Positions 46,133 to 56,855 of a stretch of 64,000 nt of DNA are shown here, piece after piece. Made by a program: the position numbers and the translations under genes. Position 1 is the first letter of the stretch, and the number at the start of each line of letters is the position of its first letter. Source of the stretch: Kordiimonas aestuarii. Its GTDB lineage: Bacteria; Pseudomonadota; Alphaproteobacteria; Sphingomonadales; Kordiimonadaceae. The notes beneath the pieces were generated by a model, which was not told the DNA's origin, searched no databases, and worked only from the letters and a program-made list of their open reading frames with translations. Location of the stretch: assembly GCF_025574465.1 (NCBI RefSeq), contig NZ_JAOBPP010000019.1:1-64000 (forward strand), read 5' to 3'.

Positions 46133-47215
46133 ATGAAAATAGCTCGATTGGGAAGTATCGGTTTGCTGGCACTCGCGGCAACCACGGCAAACGCTGATAC
46201 CTGTGTGCCTGGCCTGCCGGAGGCGCATGCCAACAATGCGGTCGCTGCGTCAATGTCAGATGGCAAGGCTGCCTTGTTCAGCTTCGCCGGTTTGAAGGCG
46301 GGCAAAACGTGGCGGGATACATCCCGCGCGGCTTATATGTTCAAGGCGGGCGACACGGGTTGGACCAGGCTGCCCGACCTGCCGGTGGAGGGTGGCAGGC
46401 TGGCGGCAACGGCGGAAGCCGTAGGTGGCAAGGCTTACATCTTTGGTGGCTACAGTGTGGCGGAGGATGGCAGCGAGGTTTCCAGAGCCGAGAATTTTGT
46501 CTTTGACCCGGCGTCAGGGGAATACAGCCGTATCGCCGATATGCCAAACCCGGTCGATGACGCGGTCAGCTTTGTCTATGACGCACGCTATATCTATATC
46601 GTCTCGGGGTGGCACAATGAGGGTAATGTGCGTGATGTGCAGGTGTATGACACCACCGAGGACCGGTGGTTCAACGCAAGTGATTACCCAGGCAGCCCCG
46701 TATTTGGCCATGCCGGTGGGATTGTTGGCAATCGCTTCGTGATCGCGGACGGCGTCGCTGTCGTGGGCGAGAGCGAAGACGGCAAACGCCAGTTCGGTAC
46801 CGTCAATGAAGGCTGGATGGGTATCATTGATGAAAATGACCCCTCAACCATCACCTATCGTCGGTTGCCGCAACTGCCGGGTCGCGGCCATTACCGCATG
46901 GGTGGTGAAGGCGATGCGGAAGGTAACCGTGTGCTCTTCGTCGGCGGGACGCCCAACGCCTATAACTATAACGGCATTGGCTACAACGGCGAGCCGTCAA
47001 AACCGCAGAAACATGTGTTCGCATGGGATTTCACAAAGGATAACTGGGTGGCGTACGAGGACAAGCCGATCGCCAGCATGGACCACCGGGGCCTCGTGAA
47101 GTGGCATGGTGACTGGATCACCATTGGCGGCCTCGTGGAGGGGCGGGCTGTGACAGGTGAAGTGACTTCGGTTGCAGGCAAGGTTACCGTATGTGAGCAA
47201 ACCTCAGGTCACTAA
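46133..47215 (+). CDS. Exported Kelch-repeat beta-propeller protein
   Basis: 360 residues, signal peptide (LGSIGLLALAATTANA), then Kelch blades such as RLAATAEAVGGKAYIFGGYS, DAVSFVYDARYIYIVSGWH and GHAGGIVGNRFVIADG. The Cys in DTCVPGLP and the late Cys in [10 protein letters not shown] may form a bridge. It is periplasmic or lipid-free outer surface. It resembles galactose-oxidase-type propellers without the catalytic Cys-Tyr. Its stop codon overlaps that of the convergent GFA gene. Confidence 0.85.
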   Translation: MKIARLGSIGLLALAATTANADTCVPGLPEAHANNAVAASMSDGKAALFSFAGLKAGKTWRDTSRAAYMFKAGDTGWTRLPDLPVEGGRLAATAEAVGGKAYIFGGYSVAEDGSEVSRAENFVFDPASGEYSRIADMPNPVDDAVSFVYDARYIYIVSGWHNEGNVRDVQVYDTTEDRWFNASDYPGSPVFGHAGGIVGNRFVIADGVAVVGESEDGKRQFGTVNEGWMGIIDENDPSTITYRRLPQLPGRGHYRMGGEGDAEGNRVLFVGGTPNAYNYNGIGYNGEPSKPQKHVFAWDFTKDNWVAYEDKPIASMDHRGLVKWHGDWITIGGLVEGRAVTGEVTSVAGKVTVCEQTSGH

Positions 47216-47652
47216 AGCCCGACATCCCAGCAGTCCTTGACTGTTACGCCCTTGATCCAGACGTCGGACCAGCGTGCCTTTTTCTCGTCCGCCGACAGGG
47301 CCTTGGGTGACACGCTGGTGGGCGGCGGGAAGCTGGAACGGTCACTGAGCGCCCGCACATTAACGGCAGCGCGGCGTTCGCCGTCTACGTCGCAGGTCAC
47401 GCATGTGAGCACACCACAGCGCTGGCACAGCCAGAAGCGCGCGGACTTTGATCCTTGCTCAAACAGGTTGATCGCAGCCTCGTTCTGGATTTCGATTTCA
47501 AGGTGTGCGTCCGGGTCTGATACCCAGGAGGCACCGTGGCCGGTGCAAAAGTCGCAGTCACACGCACGCGGTGTCAGCAGGTCTGGTGCTTTCTCTGTGT
47601 CCAGTCGAACACTGATGTTGCCGCAATAACAGCCACCTTCCAATCGTTGCAC
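47212..47652 (-). CDS. GFA/CENP-V family zinc protein
   Basis: 146 residues from the GTG at 47652, which has AGGAGA 6 nt upstream; a longer frame to 47697 has none. The zinc motif is [21 protein letters not shown] and [16 protein letters not shown]. The family includes glutathione-dependent formaldehyde-activating enzyme, but most members have no known activity. The stop codons of this gene and of the Kelch gene overlap. Confidence 0.85.
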   Translation of the reverse strand: MQRLEGGCYCGNISVRLDTEKAPDLLTPRACDCDFCTGHGASWVSDPDAHLEIEIQNEAAINLFEQGSKSARFWLCQRCGVLTCVTCDVDGERRAAVNVRALSDRSSFPPPTSVSPKALSADEKKARWSDVWIKGVTVKDCWDVGL

Positions 47653-47856
47653 GCCATTCTCCTGCCATTCGTTTACCAATCGCGCGCAGCTTGGCACAAG
47701 AAAGCCGTTCTTTGTAGCGGTAAAATGCCAACTTCCCCCTGTTCAAGCGCTTTAAATCTGTTAATAAGAGGGCCAACTGACGCCGGGGCCTTCGCGCCTT
47801 TGTGCGGCATTCAAGACGAAAACAACAATTTTAAGGATAAGCTGCAGAGGGTAACC

Positions 47857-48609
47857 ATGGCAGGCCATTCCAAGTTCAAGAATATCATGCACCGCAAAGG
47901 TGCGCAGGATAAAAAACGATCCAAAATCTTCTCCAAGCTCAGCCGTGAGATCACGGTTGCGGCCAAAATGGGTGGTGAGGACATTGACAGTAACCCAAGG
48001 CTTCGCCTCGCTGTATCTACGGCGCGGGCCCAGTCCATGCCGAAAGACAATATCGAGCGTGCGATTGCCAAAGCATCGGGCGGTGACGCTGAAAACTATG
48101 ATGAAATGCGCTATGAGGGTTATGCCTCGGGCGGCGTTGGTATCATCGTTGAAGCGTTGACCGATAACCGCAACCGCACGGCTTCTGACGTTCGCAGTAT
48201 CTTTGGCAAGGCTGGCGGCAACATGGGCGAAAGCGGCTCTGTTGGCTTCATGTTCGACCGTGTCGGCGAAATCATCTTCCCGGCAGATGCGGCGGGCGCG
48301 GACGAGATGTTCGAAGCTGCCCTTGAAGCGGGCGCGGATGAAGTGGAGTCAGACGAGGACGGCCACGCCATTTACACCGACGCGGCTGAATTGCACGCTG
48401 TCGTGTCCGCGCTGACAGAAGCGCTGGGCAAGGAACCGGAAAGCGCCAAGCTTATCTGGAAGCCGAAGGAGCCGATTGTGCTGGACAAGGACGGCGCCGA
48501 AAAGGTGATGCGCCTGACCGAAGCGCTTGAGGACAACGACGACGTTCAGACCGTCTTCGGGAACTATGATATCCCCGACGATGTGTTGGCCGAGCTTGAC
48601 GCTGAATAA
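47857..48609 (+). CDS. yebC: YebC/TACO1-family translation or transcription factor
   Basis: 250 residues beginning [25 protein letters not shown], the family's hallmark. The open frame extends 321 nt upstream but without family similarity. Other signatures are [44 protein letters not shown] and [11 protein letters not shown]. YebC-like proteins relieve ribosome stalling at proline stretches or act as regulators. It lies before ruvCAB, as usual in proteobacteria, but a terminator separates them. Confidence 0.95.
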   Translation: MAGHSKFKNIMHRKGAQDKKRSKIFSKLSREITVAAKMGGEDIDSNPRLRLAVSTARAQSMPKDNIERAIAKASGGDAENYDEMRYEGYASGGVGIIVEALTDNRNRTASDVRSIFGKAGGNMGESGSVGFMFDRVGEIIFPADAAGADEMFEAALEAGADEVESDEDGHAIYTDAAELHAVVSALTEALGKEPESAKLIWKPKEPIVLDKDGAEKVMRLTEALEDNDDVQTVFGNYDIPDDVLAELDAE

Positions 48610-48624
48610 GCCATAAGCCACAAC

Positions 48625-48666
48625 AAAGGCCTGCCCGGTTTGATCCTCGGGCGGGCCTTTATTTTT
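48625..48666 (+). terminator. Rho-independent terminator after yebC
   Basis: Stem AAAGGCCTGCCCG / CGGGCGGGCCTTT (one G-T pair) followed by TTTATTTTT, ending before ruvC. Confidence 0.85.
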
Positions 48667-48700
48667 ATCGAGTGTTTTTATCGAGAGGGGACGGCGCATC

Positions 48701-49198
48701 ATGCGGCTGTTGGGGCTTGATCCAGGTTTGCAGAAAACCGGTTGGGGCATTGTCGAAAGTGTAGGCACAAACTTGCGCCACATCGCCAATGGCACCGTGA
48801 CATCCAACAGCAAGATGAGCCTGGCCGAGCGCCTTGTGGAGCTGGCCGAAGGGCTGGAAACCGTGATTGCAGAGTGGCAGCCTGGATCTTGCGCGGTGGA
48901 AGAAACCTTCGTCAATAAAAACCCCACTTCCACGCTCAAGCTTGGGCAGGCGCGGGGGATCGCGCTCCTTATTCCGGCTCGCGCGGGGTTGAGCGTTGCA
49001 GAATATACGCCCAACCATGTGAAAAAATCCGTCGTCGGTGTCGGCCATGCCGGTAAGGAACAGGTGGACGCCATGGTGCGTGTGCTGTTGCCGGGGGTTA
49101 AAATAAATGGTCCGGACGCCGCAGATGCACTTGCAGTTGCCATCTGCCATGCGCATCATGTGGCAACAATGAAAAACCTTGGGGGAGCATACCGTTGA
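48701..49198 (+). CDS. ruvC: Holliday-junction resolvase RuvC
   Basis: 165 residues. Catalytic acids: D in [14 protein letters not shown] in [11 protein letters not shown], and the terminal pair in [16 protein letters not shown]. It cuts four-way junctions processed by RuvAB. RBS GAGAGGGG precedes it. Overlaps ruvA by 4 bp. Confidence 0.97.
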   Translation: MRLLGLDPGLQKTGWGIVESVGTNLRHIANGTVTSNSKMSLAERLVELAEGLETVIAEWQPGSCAVEETFVNKNPTSTLKLGQARGIALLIPARAGLSVAEYTPNHVKKSVVGVGHAGKEQVDAMVRVLLPGVKINGPDAADALAVAICHAHHVATMKNLGGAYR

Positions 49199-49818
49199 TT
49201 GCCAAGCTGACAGGCATTTTGGATAGCGCGGGAGACGACTGGCTGATCGTTGATGTTGGCGGTGTCGGCTACCTTGTCCACAGTTCCTCGCGCACGCTTT
49301 CCGGTCTGCCGTCGCGGGGTGAAGCCGTGCAGATGCACGTGGAAACCGTGGTGCGCGAAGACGCCATCACGCTTTTTGGCTTTGCGGACGTGGCTGAACG
49401 AAACATGTTTCGGCTGCTGACCTCCGTACAGGGTGTGGGGGCTAAGGTGGCGCTGGCTATCCTGTCTGTGTTGTCACCAACTGATTTGCAGAACGCGATT
49501 GCGGCGCAGGATAAAACGGCGGTGGCCCGTGCCAAGGGCGTTGGACCCAAGGTCGCCACACGCATCGTCAATGAGCTCAAGGACAAGGTCACCGGCCTTG
49601 TGTTCCAGCCCAAAGGCGTGCAGATGTCCGCTGGCGGTGGTGCACCGACACCAGCCAGCAGTGGCGCGATAGAGGATGCAATCTCGGCGCTTGTAAACCT
49701 TGGCTATAAGCCGGTTGAGGCGCACGGTGCGGTGGCGAAGGCTGCCAGCAACCTGGGCGAAGGCGCAGATGTTGGCGCGCTGGTGCCTGCTGCGCTGAAG
49801 GAATTGAGTAGCTTATGA
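49195..49818 (+). CDS. ruvA: Holliday-junction DNA helicase subunit RuvA
   Basis: 207 residues with a TTG start overlapping the ruvC stop (TTGA), behind GGGGGAG. The N-terminal OB fold starts [11 protein letters not shown], then the two helix-hairpin-helix motifs ([36 protein letters not shown]) and the C-terminal RuvB-binding domain ([18 protein letters not shown]). Overlaps ruvB by 4 bp. Confidence 0.97.
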   Translation: MIAKLTGILDSAGDDWLIVDVGGVGYLVHSSSRTLSGLPSRGEAVQMHVETVVREDAITLFGFADVAERNMFRLLTSVQGVGAKVALAILSVLSPTDLQNAIAAQDKTAVARAKGVGPKVATRIVNELKDKVTGLVFQPKGVQMSAGGGAPTPASSGAIEDAISALVNLGYKPVEAHGAVAKAASNLGEGADVGALVPAALKELSSL

Positions 49819-50864
49819 GTGACGCTGAAGACAGGCTGGTAAGCGGGGCGGAAGGCACAAGCGATACGCTTGATGTGGGCCTCAGACCGCAAACGCTGAA
49901 GGAATTTATCGGCCAGGAACAGGCGCGTGAAAACCTTGAAATCTTCATCGGCGCGGCACGGCAGCGCTCTGAAGCGATGGACCATGTGCTGTTTTTTGGC
50001 CCCCCTGGCCTTGGTAAAACCACTTTGGCGCAGATCGTGGCGCGGGAACTGGGGGTAAATTTCCGCGCGACAAGCGGTCCGGTGATCTCCAAGGCCGGTG
50101 ACCTCGCAGCACTTCTGACCAACTTGCAGGAACGCGACGTCCTGTTTATCGATGAGATCCACCGCCTCAACCCGGCGGTTGAAGAAGTGCTTTACCCCGC
50201 GATGGAAGATTTCCAGCTTGACCTGATCATCGGTGAAGGCCCGGCGGCGCGCTCTGTGCGCATTGACCTGCCGCCTTTCACCCTTGTGGGTGCGACCACT
50301 CGTTCGGGGCTGATCACCAAGCCGTTGCGGGATCGTTTCGGTATCCCAACGAGATTGGAGTTTTATACAACCGATGAGCTCACGGAGGTGGTGCGCCGGG
50401 GGGCACGGCTCTTGAGTCTGAACATGAGTGAAGATGGTGCCCGCGAAGTGGCGGCGCGGTCGCGTGGTACACCGCGCATCGCCGGGCGCCTCTTGCGCCG
50501 CGTGCGCGACTTCGCCCTGATGGCAGAGCGCGATGTGGTGGACGCTGTGGCGGCAGATGCCGCGCTCACGCGTTTGCAGGTCGATAACCTCGGCCTTGAT
50601 ACCATGGACCGTCGGTACCTGCACTGTATCGGCGTCACCTACACTGGTGGTCCGGTGGGGGTTGAAACACTGGCTGCCGCGCTGTCGGAACCGCGTGACG
50701 CAATTGAAGATATTATCGAACCCTATCTGATGCAGGTTGGGCTGGTTCAGCGCACGCCGCGTGGCCGCATGCTGTCGCCTGACGGTTGGAAGCATCTGGG
50801 GCTTACACCGCCACCCACAGGCCATGGCGGCGGACAACTGGATATGCTCGGAGGCTCAAAATGA
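49815..50864 (+). CDS. ruvB: Holliday-junction DNA helicase subunit RuvB
   Basis: 349 residues, AAA+ motor. Walker [10 protein letters not shown], Walker [12 protein letters not shown], sensor I GATTRSG, then arginine finger region and the C-terminal winged helix ([18 protein letters not shown]). The stop overlaps the ybgC start (ATGA). Confidence 0.98.
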   Translation: MSDAEDRLVSGAEGTSDTLDVGLRPQTLKEFIGQEQARENLEIFIGAARQRSEAMDHVLFFGPPGLGKTTLAQIVARELGVNFRATSGPVISKAGDLAALLTNLQERDVLFIDEIHRLNPAVEEVLYPAMEDFQLDLIIGEGPAARSVRIDLPPFTLVGATTRSGLITKPLRDRFGIPTRLEFYTTDELTEVVRRGARLLSLNMSEDGAREVAARSRGTPRIAGRLLRRVRDFALMAERDVVDAVAADAALTRLQVDNLGLDTMDRRYLHCIGVTYTGGPVGVETLAAALSEPRDAIEDIIEPYLMQVGLVQRTPRGRMLSPDGWKHLGLTPPPTGHGGGQLDMLGGSK

Positions 50865-51340
50865 CCGGTACAATCGCCGAGGGCGACTGGAAAGACGGCA
50901 TCTTTCACTTCCCGATCCGGGTCTATTATGAGGACACCGACGTGGGTGGCATGGTCTATCATGGCCGCTATGTCAGTTTTTTTGAGCGCGTGCGCACCGA
51001 AAGTATTCGGGACACTGAGGCGGATGTAAACGTGCTTTTTGACCTGCCTGAGGTAGAAGGCGGGCCACTTACCTATGTGGTTTCCAGCATCAATATAAAA
51101 TACCAGCGGCAGGCCAAGGTGGGTGATGTGCTGATCGGCCATTCCATGGTCAAGCGAGTGCGGGCGGCCGCAATTGAAGTGAAACAGTGGATCACACGCA
51201 ACGGCGAGATGGTCGCTGAGGCTGATCTTGTTGTCGCCATTATCGGGCTCGACGGTAAACCGAGACGCTGGCCCAATTCTGCCAGAATTTGTTGGCAGAA
51301 CTGGATGGATGATGCCGCAAATGCGGGCAAAAATACGTAA
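50861..51340 (+). CDS. ybgC: Tol-Pal-associated acyl-CoA thioesterase YbgC
   Basis: 159 residues from the ATG at 50861. Hotdog fold with the YbgC signature [22 protein letters not shown]; the Asp and the YHGRY segment form the active site. It hydrolyses acyl-CoA in the cytoplasm. It is coupled to ruvB by ATGA and precedes tolQ by 40 bp, the normal alphaproteobacterial order. Confidence 0.94.
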   Translation: MTGTIAEGDWKDGIFHFPIRVYYEDTDVGGMVYHGRYVSFFERVRTESIRDTEADVNVLFDLPEVEGGPLTYVVSSINIKYQRQAKVGDVLIGHSMVKRVRAAAIEVKQWITRNGEMVAEADLVVAIIGLDGKPRRWPNSARICWQNWMDDAANAGKNT

Positions 51341-51380
51341 GTTCTGAGGAACAGGAAGCAAGAGAGGCAGGGAGACATTG

Positions 51381-52112
51381 ATGCAAGATCAAATCGTGCA
51401 AGGGGTGGAAGCGGTACAGCTTGGTGGCAACGCACCTGACTTTTCCATTCTTGGCATGTTCATGCAGGCCGATTTTATTGTGCAGTTTGTCATGATCATG
51501 CTGTTGACCGCGAGCCTCTGGAGCTGGTCGATCATCTTCAATACGTGGACGCGGCTCAAGGAAGCGCGCGGCAAGGCCAACGATTTTGAGGATCGCTTCT
51601 GGTCAGGCCAGTCGCTGGATGAGCTTTATACAGCGCTGAAGGGCTCCCCCAGCCATCCGCTGGCAGCGGTGTTTGTCGCCGCGATGCGGGAGTGGCAGCG
51701 CAGTCTTGGTGCCAGCACCTCGGGCCTTGATAAAGTAACGGTGCAGGACCGGGTTTATAAAGCCATGCACGTAACCACCACGCGGGAGATGGACCGGCTT
51801 GAAGGCCAGGTGGGCTATCTTGCCACCATCGGCTCCGCAGCACCCTTTGTCGGCCTGTTCGGTACCGTCTGGGGCATTATGAACAGCTTCACCTCCATCG
51901 CGACGGCAAGTGACACCTCGCTTGCGACCGTGGCGCCCGGTATTGCCGAGGCGCTTCTGGCAACCGCACTGGGGCTCGTGGCCGCGATCCCCGCTGTCAT
52001 TGGCTACAACAAACTGTCGACCGACCTTGGCCGCTACGCAGGCAGGGTTGAAGGTTTCTCGGATGAGTTCGCGGCCATCCTGTCACGGCAGCTTGACGAG
52101 AGGGCCCACTGA
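51381..52112 (+). CDS. tolQ: Tol-Pal proton channel subunit TolQ
   Basis: 243 residues from the ATG at 51381 (GGGAGA upstream); the alternative TTG three bases earlier is less likely. Three helices, the first at about 32-52 (FVMIMLLTASLWSWSIIF); helices 2-3 hold the MotA/TolQ/ExbB pattern TIGSAAPFVGLFGTVWGIMNSF and GIAEALLATALGLVAAIPAV. It works with TolR as the proton-driven motor for outer-membrane constriction at division. The stop overlaps tolR. Confidence 0.96.
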   Translation: MQDQIVQGVEAVQLGGNAPDFSILGMFMQADFIVQFVMIMLLTASLWSWSIIFNTWTRLKEARGKANDFEDRFWSGQSLDELYTALKGSPSHPLAAVFVAAMREWQRSLGASTSGLDKVTVQDRVYKAMHVTTTREMDRLEGQVGYLATIGSAAPFVGLFGTVWGIMNSFTSIATASDTSLATVAPGIAEALLATALGLVAAIPAVIGYNKLSTDLGRYAGRVEGFSDEFAAILSRQLDERAH

Positions 52113-52552
52113 TGGGCGCGACGGTAACATCAGGCGGCCGTCCGGACGGCGCGCGCAGACGGCGGGGGCGTTACCAACCGCTGGCGGAGATTAACGTGAC
52201 GCCCTTTGTGGACGTGATGCTGGTGCTCCTGATCGTCTTTATGGTCACCGCGCCCCTGCTGACGGCGGGTGTGCCGGTTGACCTGCCCAAGGCGGCGGCC
52301 AAGCCGCTGCCGCAGGACAGCAAACCGCTTGAGATATCCATCAACCATGAAGGCGCCATATTTCTTGTCGACACTGAGGTGAAGATGGAGGAACTCGTTC
52401 CACGCCTTGAGGCGATTGCAGGCGCCAGCCGTGATACCCGCATTTATATCAGGGGCGACACCAGGCTTGATTATGGACGGGTGATGGCGGTGATCGGCGC
52501 GATCAATCGGGCAGGCTATACCAAGGTTGCCTTGATCGCGGACCAGAACTGA
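52112..52552 (+). CDS. tolR: Tol-Pal motor subunit TolR
   Basis: 146 residues, one helix with the proton-carrying aspartate in INVTPFVDVMLVLLIVFMV, followed by the periplasmic ExbD/TolR domain (IYIRGDTRLDYGRVMAVIGAINRAGYTKV). N-terminal basic segment RPDGARRRRGRYQ. Overlaps tolQ by one base. Confidence 0.96.
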   Translation: MGATVTSGGRPDGARRRRGRYQPLAEINVTPFVDVMLVLLIVFMVTAPLLTAGVPVDLPKAAAKPLPQDSKPLEISINHEGAIFLVDTEVKMEELVPRLEAIAGASRDTRIYIRGDTRLDYGRVMAVIGAINRAGYTKVALIADQN

Positions 52553-52579
52553 CGCCAGAATTGACGAGTGATATAAGGC

Positions 52580-53476
52580 ATGCGTTTTAACAGTGGAAAG
52601 CTTGGCTGGGTAATGTCCGCCACCCTGCATATCGGGGTGGCGCTGGCGGCGCTTATCAGCCTGCCGCACCTTGCCAAGGAACGCAAGGCACCGCCGCCGC
52701 CGATCTCTATCGACTTTGTTGAGATCGCGCAGCAGAACAAGGTTGTGGCGCCCGAGCCTGAACCTGAAGAGGTTGAGCAGGAAAAAACGGTGGAGGAGCA
52801 GAAGCCGAATTACGCGCAGGATGAACCCGCGCCAACTGCGCCAGCCGAGGTGGTGCCGCTGCCGGAAGCTAAACCAAAACGCAAGCCCGAGCCACCAAAG
52901 CCCGAGCCCAAACCGCAGCCCAAGCCTGAGGTGACCGAACGTATGGAACTGCGCTCGCAAGTCATGCCGCAGTCCAAGCCTGACGCGCCCTCGCGCCTGA
53001 AGTCCAGCCGAATTGCCGCGCTGATCGACAAGGCCGCGAAAGAGGAACAGGAAAAGGCCAAGGTTGATGACAAAAAACAGGAAGAAAAGAAACCTGAGCC
53101 AAAGGCCGAGAAACCAAAAACGGATATGTTCGCCGGGCTTCGGGGCAAAATCGCCACAGCGACCCTGATGCAGGCATTACAACAGAAGGTGTATCGTTGC
53201 TGGAACATCCCGGCCGGGGCCAAGGGGGTGCAGAATATGCAGGTGAATGTTAGTGTGCGCCTCGCAAGTGACGGCAGTATCATCGGCCAGCCGCAATATG
53301 TGAATGCAGGCAACCTGAACGACCCGGACCGTGCGTTTTACCGTGTGTTTGCCGAAAGCGCCCGCCGCGCGGTGCAGCTTTGCGCACCATACTCGGAAGC
53401 CAGCGACTATATTCGCGAGACGGGCGAAAACGAGATAATTTTCAATTTCAACCCGAAATCATTCATGGGTGGATAA
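52580..53476 (+). CDS. tolA: Tol-Pal periplasm-spanning protein TolA
   Basis: 298 residues: N-terminal helix ([23 protein letters not shown]) with the SHLS-like TolQR-contact motif in variant form, a long Pro/Glu/Lys-rich spacer to about 190, and the C-terminal TolA/TonB domain ([41 protein letters not shown]). It links the inner-membrane motor to TolB/Pal. Shorter than E. coli TolA (421), as usual in this group. Confidence 0.93.
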   Translation: MRFNSGKLGWVMSATLHIGVALAALISLPHLAKERKAPPPPISIDFVEIAQQNKVVAPEPEPEEVEQEKTVEEQKPNYAQDEPAPTAPAEVVPLPEAKPKRKPEPPKPEPKPQPKPEVTERMELRSQVMPQSKPDAPSRLKSSRIAALIDKAAKEEQEKAKVDDKKQEEKKPEPKAEKPKTDMFAGLRGKIATATLMQALQQKVYRCWNIPAGAKGVQNMQVNVSVRLASDGSIIGQPQYVNAGNLNDPDRAFYRVFAESARRAVQLCAPYSEASDYIRETGENEIIFNFNPKSFMGG

Positions 53477-53489
53477 ACGAGGGATAGGC

Positions 53490-54845
53490 ATGTTGATTGG
53501 ACGCATATGTGCAGTGGTTATATTGTTTGTTGCAGGGCTTTCGGGTGCTGTGCAGGCGCAACTGACCGTAGACATCAATCAGGGTACGGTGAATCCGGTG
53601 CCGATAGCCGTGCCGGAATTCGCCCCTGTTGAAGACATTGAAACGCCAACGGGCAAGCTGTCGGACATTGGTGCCAGTATCAGTCAGGTAATCACGTCGA
53701 ACCTTGTTTCCACCGGGCTTTTCCGCTCAATCGACCAGAATGCCTTCATCGAAAAAATCACCGCCGCGCCCACACGCCCGCGTTTTGCGGCTTGGCGCCC
53801 TCTTGGCGTGCAGGCGCTGGTGACCGGTCGGCTTGAAATGCTGCCAAATGGCAACCTGCGGGTTGAATTCCGCCTCTGGGATGTGGTGGCGGAGGCACAG
53901 ATGGAAGGCGTGGGATATACCACACCGGTTTCCAACTGGCGCCGCACCGCGCATGTGATCTCTGACCGGATCTATAGCCGCCTGACGGGTGAAGAAGGCT
54001 ATTTCGACACCCGCATCGTATATATTGCGGAACAGGGCGAGCCGCTGAACCGCAAAAAACGCCTCGCGATCATGGATCAGGACGGCGCAAACCAGCAGTT
54101 CCTCACCGATGGCAGTTATCTGGTGCTGACACCACGTTTCTCGCCAAACCGGCAGGAAATCACTTTCCTCAGCTATTTCAACGACCGCCCGCGTGTGTAT
54201 CTGTTTAACATCCTGTCGAACAAGTTCGAGGTGCTGGGTGACTTCCCCAACATGACCTTCTCACCGCGTTTCTCACCAGACGGCGACAATGTGGTTATGA
54301 GCCTTGCGGAAGACGGCAATTCGGACGTTTACGTCATGGACCTGCGCACACGGCGCGAGGTGCGGCTCACGGATGATCCGGGCATTGACACGTCACCAAG
54401 CTATTCCCCCGATGGCCGCAAGATTGTTTTCAACTCTGACCGGGGCGGTAGCCAACAACTCTATGTGATGGATTCCGACGGTTCCAACGTGCACCGCATC
54501 AGCTTCGGCAAGGGCCGCTACGCAACGCCTGTATGGTCGCCGCGCGGTGATCTCATCGCCTTCACCAAAATCGGCGACGGCAAGTTCCGTATTGGCGTGA
54601 TGCGCCCTGATGGCTCTGGCGAACGCCTGCTCACGGACGCGTATCAGGATGAAGGGCCAACATGGTCGCCAAACGGCCGGGTGCTGATGTTCTTCCGTAC
54701 GCCGCCATATAATTCCAACGGTAGTGGCGGCAAGCCAAGCCTGTGGTCGGTTGACCTCACGGGCTATAACGAACGGCAGGTGCCAACCCCGTTTGATGCC
54801 AGCGACCCGGCGTGGTCTCCGCCGCTGCCTGTCACCACCCGCTAG
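53490..54845 (+). CDS. tolB: Tol-Pal periplasmic beta-propeller protein TolB
   Basis: 451 residues from the ATG at 53490 (GAGGGA upstream). Signal peptide [18 protein letters not shown], an N-terminal alpha/beta domain ([22 protein letters not shown]) that binds TolA, then a six-bladed WD40-like propeller with the repeats [43 protein letters not shown] and [13 protein letters not shown]. It mediates between TolA and Pal. No pal gene follows in the window. Confidence 0.96.
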   Translation: MLIGRICAVVILFVAGLSGAVQAQLTVDINQGTVNPVPIAVPEFAPVEDIETPTGKLSDIGASISQVITSNLVSTGLFRSIDQNAFIEKITAAPTRPRFAAWRPLGVQALVTGRLEMLPNGNLRVEFRLWDVVAEAQMEGVGYTTPVSNWRRTAHVISDRIYSRLTGEEGYFDTRIVYIAEQGEPLNRKKRLAIMDQDGANQQFLTDGSYLVLTPRFSPNRQEITFLSYFNDRPRVYLFNILSNKFEVLGDFPNMTFSPRFSPDGDNVVMSLAEDGNSDVYVMDLRTRREVRLTDDPGIDTSPSYSPDGRKIVFNSDRGGSQQLYVMDSDGSNVHRISFGKGRYATPVWSPRGDLIAFTKIGDGKFRIGVMRPDGSGERLLTDAYQDEGPTWSPNGRVLMFFRTPPYNSNGSGGKPSLWSVDLTGYNERQVPTPFDASDPAWSPPLPVTTR

Positions 54846-54855
54846 GGGCGGCGCA

Positions 54856-55194
54856 GTGCAGTACGAGGCGATCGAGCCCTTGGACAAAACCGCCGCCGGG
54901 GAGATGCTCCTCTCCGGCGATGAGGAAAAGATCGTCTACGGCCTGCTTGGTGCCGTGGAGGGAGACACAGAGTGGCGCTGGGTGCAGGATCAGTGCCTGC
55001 GCTTCGTGCACGACCCGCGTGAGAATGTCGCCCGTGTTGCCATCATGTGCCTTGGGCACCTGGCGCGGCTTGAACGCAAGCTGGACCTCGAGAAAGTGCT
55101 GCCGGTGCTGGACGCTTGTACGGCGCACGAAAACCCGGTCATTCGCGGCATAGCCGAAGACGCGAGGGGCGATATTGATATCTTTGTGAAGTAA
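54856..55194 (+). CDS. Small HEAT-repeat-like protein after tolB
   Basis: 112 residues, GTG start with AGGGG about 8 nt upstream. Helical hairpins (LLGAVEGDTEWRWVQDQCLRF, ARVAIMCLGHLARLERKLDLE, PVIRGIAEDARGDIDIFV) resemble HEAT or ARM repeats. No signal peptide. It lies 10 bp after tolB, in the slot where pal is normally found, so it is probably co-transcribed. Function unknown; it is not a Pal homologue (no lipobox, no OmpA-like domain). Confidence 0.75.
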   Translation: MQYEAIEPLDKTAAGEMLLSGDEEKIVYGLLGAVEGDTEWRWVQDQCLRFVHDPRENVARVAIMCLGHLARLERKLDLEKVLPVLDACTAHENPVIRGIAEDARGDIDIFVK

Positions 55195-55272
55195 CGCGCG
55201 CCCGCGCCGCAGAAATGCGGCCTTCTTCAGTGAATGCTACGCTTTGCTAACTTATTGAATTTGCATAAAATT

Positions 55273-56730
55273 TTAATCAGTTAACTCATATTCAGCGAGA
55301 TTCACCCGTTTCATCTCGCGCATGTAGCGCCGGGTACCCCAGGGCCACAGCGTATAAATGCGGCCGTCCTCGCCCTGATACCAGCTTTTGCAGTGCCCGG
55401 CCCAGACGGTGCCTTCAAGGTCGTGCTGTAATTTTTTATCGTAAGCGTCAGCGGCGTCGGCTCTTGCTTCCACCACCTTGGCGCCACCGGCGCGGGCTTG
55501 CCTGAGCGCATCGACGATATAGCCCACTTGCGCCTCGATCATGAGGATCACGCTATTGTGCCCAAGCCCGCTGTTTGGCCCCAACAGCATGAAATGATTG
55601 GGGAAACCCGGCATGGCAACGGTGCGGTGCGCGCGGATGCCCTCTTTCATATAGGACCGCATGTCAAGGCCGTCCTTGCCGGTGATGGTGACATCTTCCA
55701 TCTGGTCCCACGGTTTGAAGCCGGTAGCATAGATGACGGTATCGACCGCGCGGTGCGTGCCGCCCGCTGTGATGCCGCTCTCGTCCATGCTGGTGATAGG
55801 GTCGGTGATCAGTTCAACATTGTCCCGCTGCAGGGCGGGGAAATAGACGTCGGAGGCGAGAATGCGCTTGCAGCCGATGGGATAATCCGGCGTCAGCTTG
55901 GCCTGCAGACTTTCGTCTTTTACCTGTTTTTCCAGATGTTTAGTGAACATTGTCGTGGCGCGGCGGGCAAAAAACCGATCGCGCCTGAAGAGCGGGAAGC
56001 GCATTTCAAACATCAGGTATATCTGCAAGCGGTGCAGTTTTTCCAACAGCGGCAAGCGGGAGAATATCCGTTTCATGCGGTCTGAATATTCCATGAAAGG
56101 CCGGGGCAGAATCCAGTTTGGTGTGCGTTGGTAAACATCGAGGTGGGCGACCTTGTCCGCAATTTCAGGGATGAGCTGGATGGCGCTGGCAGCGGTGCCG
56201 ACCACCGCAACCCGCTTGCCCGCGAGGACATGCCCATGGTGCCAGGCTGCGGTGTGATAGGCGGTTCCCTTATATCGTTCCATACCCGGAATATCTGGAT
56301 AACGCGGGATATGCAGGCCGCCCATGCCGCTGATGAAATAGTCGGCGCGGATTTTGTCACCATTGCCAAAGGAAAGCTGCCATCCGCCGCCGAGCCACTC
56401 TGCATGGGTCAATTTGGCACCAAAACGGATGTGGGGGCGAAGGTCGTATTTGTTGGTAACTGACTGAATATAATCCTGAATTTCGTTACCGGGGGAGAAA
56501 ACCTTGCTCCAGTCCGGCTTGGGCGCGAAGGAAAAGCTGTACAGATGGCTTGGCACGTCACAGGCGACGCCGGGATAGGTATTTTCACGCCAGGTGCCGC
56601 CGACATCGTCGGCTTTCTCGAAAATGGTAAAGTTGGAAAAGCCATTTTCTTTCAAGCGAATAGCCATGCACAAGCCCGAAAGCCCGGCGCCGATAATGGC
56701 AATGGATGGCGACTTGTCCCGTTGCAGCAT
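55273..56730 (-). CDS. Flavin-containing / Baeyer-Villiger-type monooxygenase
   Basis: 485 residues from the ATG at 56730 (AAGGGGA upstream). FAD site IGAGLSGLCMAIRL, the NADPH site VVGTAASAIQLIPEI and the fingerprint YKGTAYHTAAWHHG between them, which matches FxGxxxHTxxW of Baeyer-Villiger enzymes except that the first F is Y. Later NWILPRP and TVIYATGFKPW are also typical. It inserts oxygen into ketones or heteroatoms using NADPH and O2. No regulator or partner gene is obvious nearby. Confidence 0.88.
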   Translation of the reverse strand: MLQRDKSPSIAIIGAGLSGLCMAIRLKENGFSNFTIFEKADDVGGTWRENTYPGVACDVPSHLYSFSFAPKPDWSKVFSPGNEIQDYIQSVTNKYDLRPHIRFGAKLTHAEWLGGGWQLSFGNGDKIRADYFISGMGGLHIPRYPDIPGMERYKGTAYHTAAWHHGHVLAGKRVAVVGTAASAIQLIPEIADKVAHLDVYQRTPNWILPRPFMEYSDRMKRIFSRLPLLEKLHRLQIYLMFEMRFPLFRRDRFFARRATTMFTKHLEKQVKDESLQAKLTPDYPIGCKRILASDVYFPALQRDNVELITDPITSMDESGITAGGTHRAVDTVIYATGFKPWDQMEDVTITGKDGLDMRSYMKEGIRAHRTVAMPGFPNHFMLLGPNSGLGHNSVILMIEAQVGYIVDALRQARAGGAKVVEARADAADAYDKKLQHDLEGTVWAGHCKSWYQGEDGRIYTLWPWGTRRYMREMKRVNLAEYELTD

Positions 56731-56855
56731 GTCTTCCCCTTCCATGCCCGCGATTGATATTTTTAATTGTATAGATTAAAATGTGGGTGGAAACGAAAAA
56801 GGCAAACCAGGGCGCGGGAAAAGCGCCGGAATCCTTGGTAAATACCCCAAAATCT

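Noticed and set aside
47536..47856. N-terminal extension of yebC
   Set aside because: The family start MAGHSKFKN is at 47857; upstream residues show no similarity and run through the convergent GFA gene.
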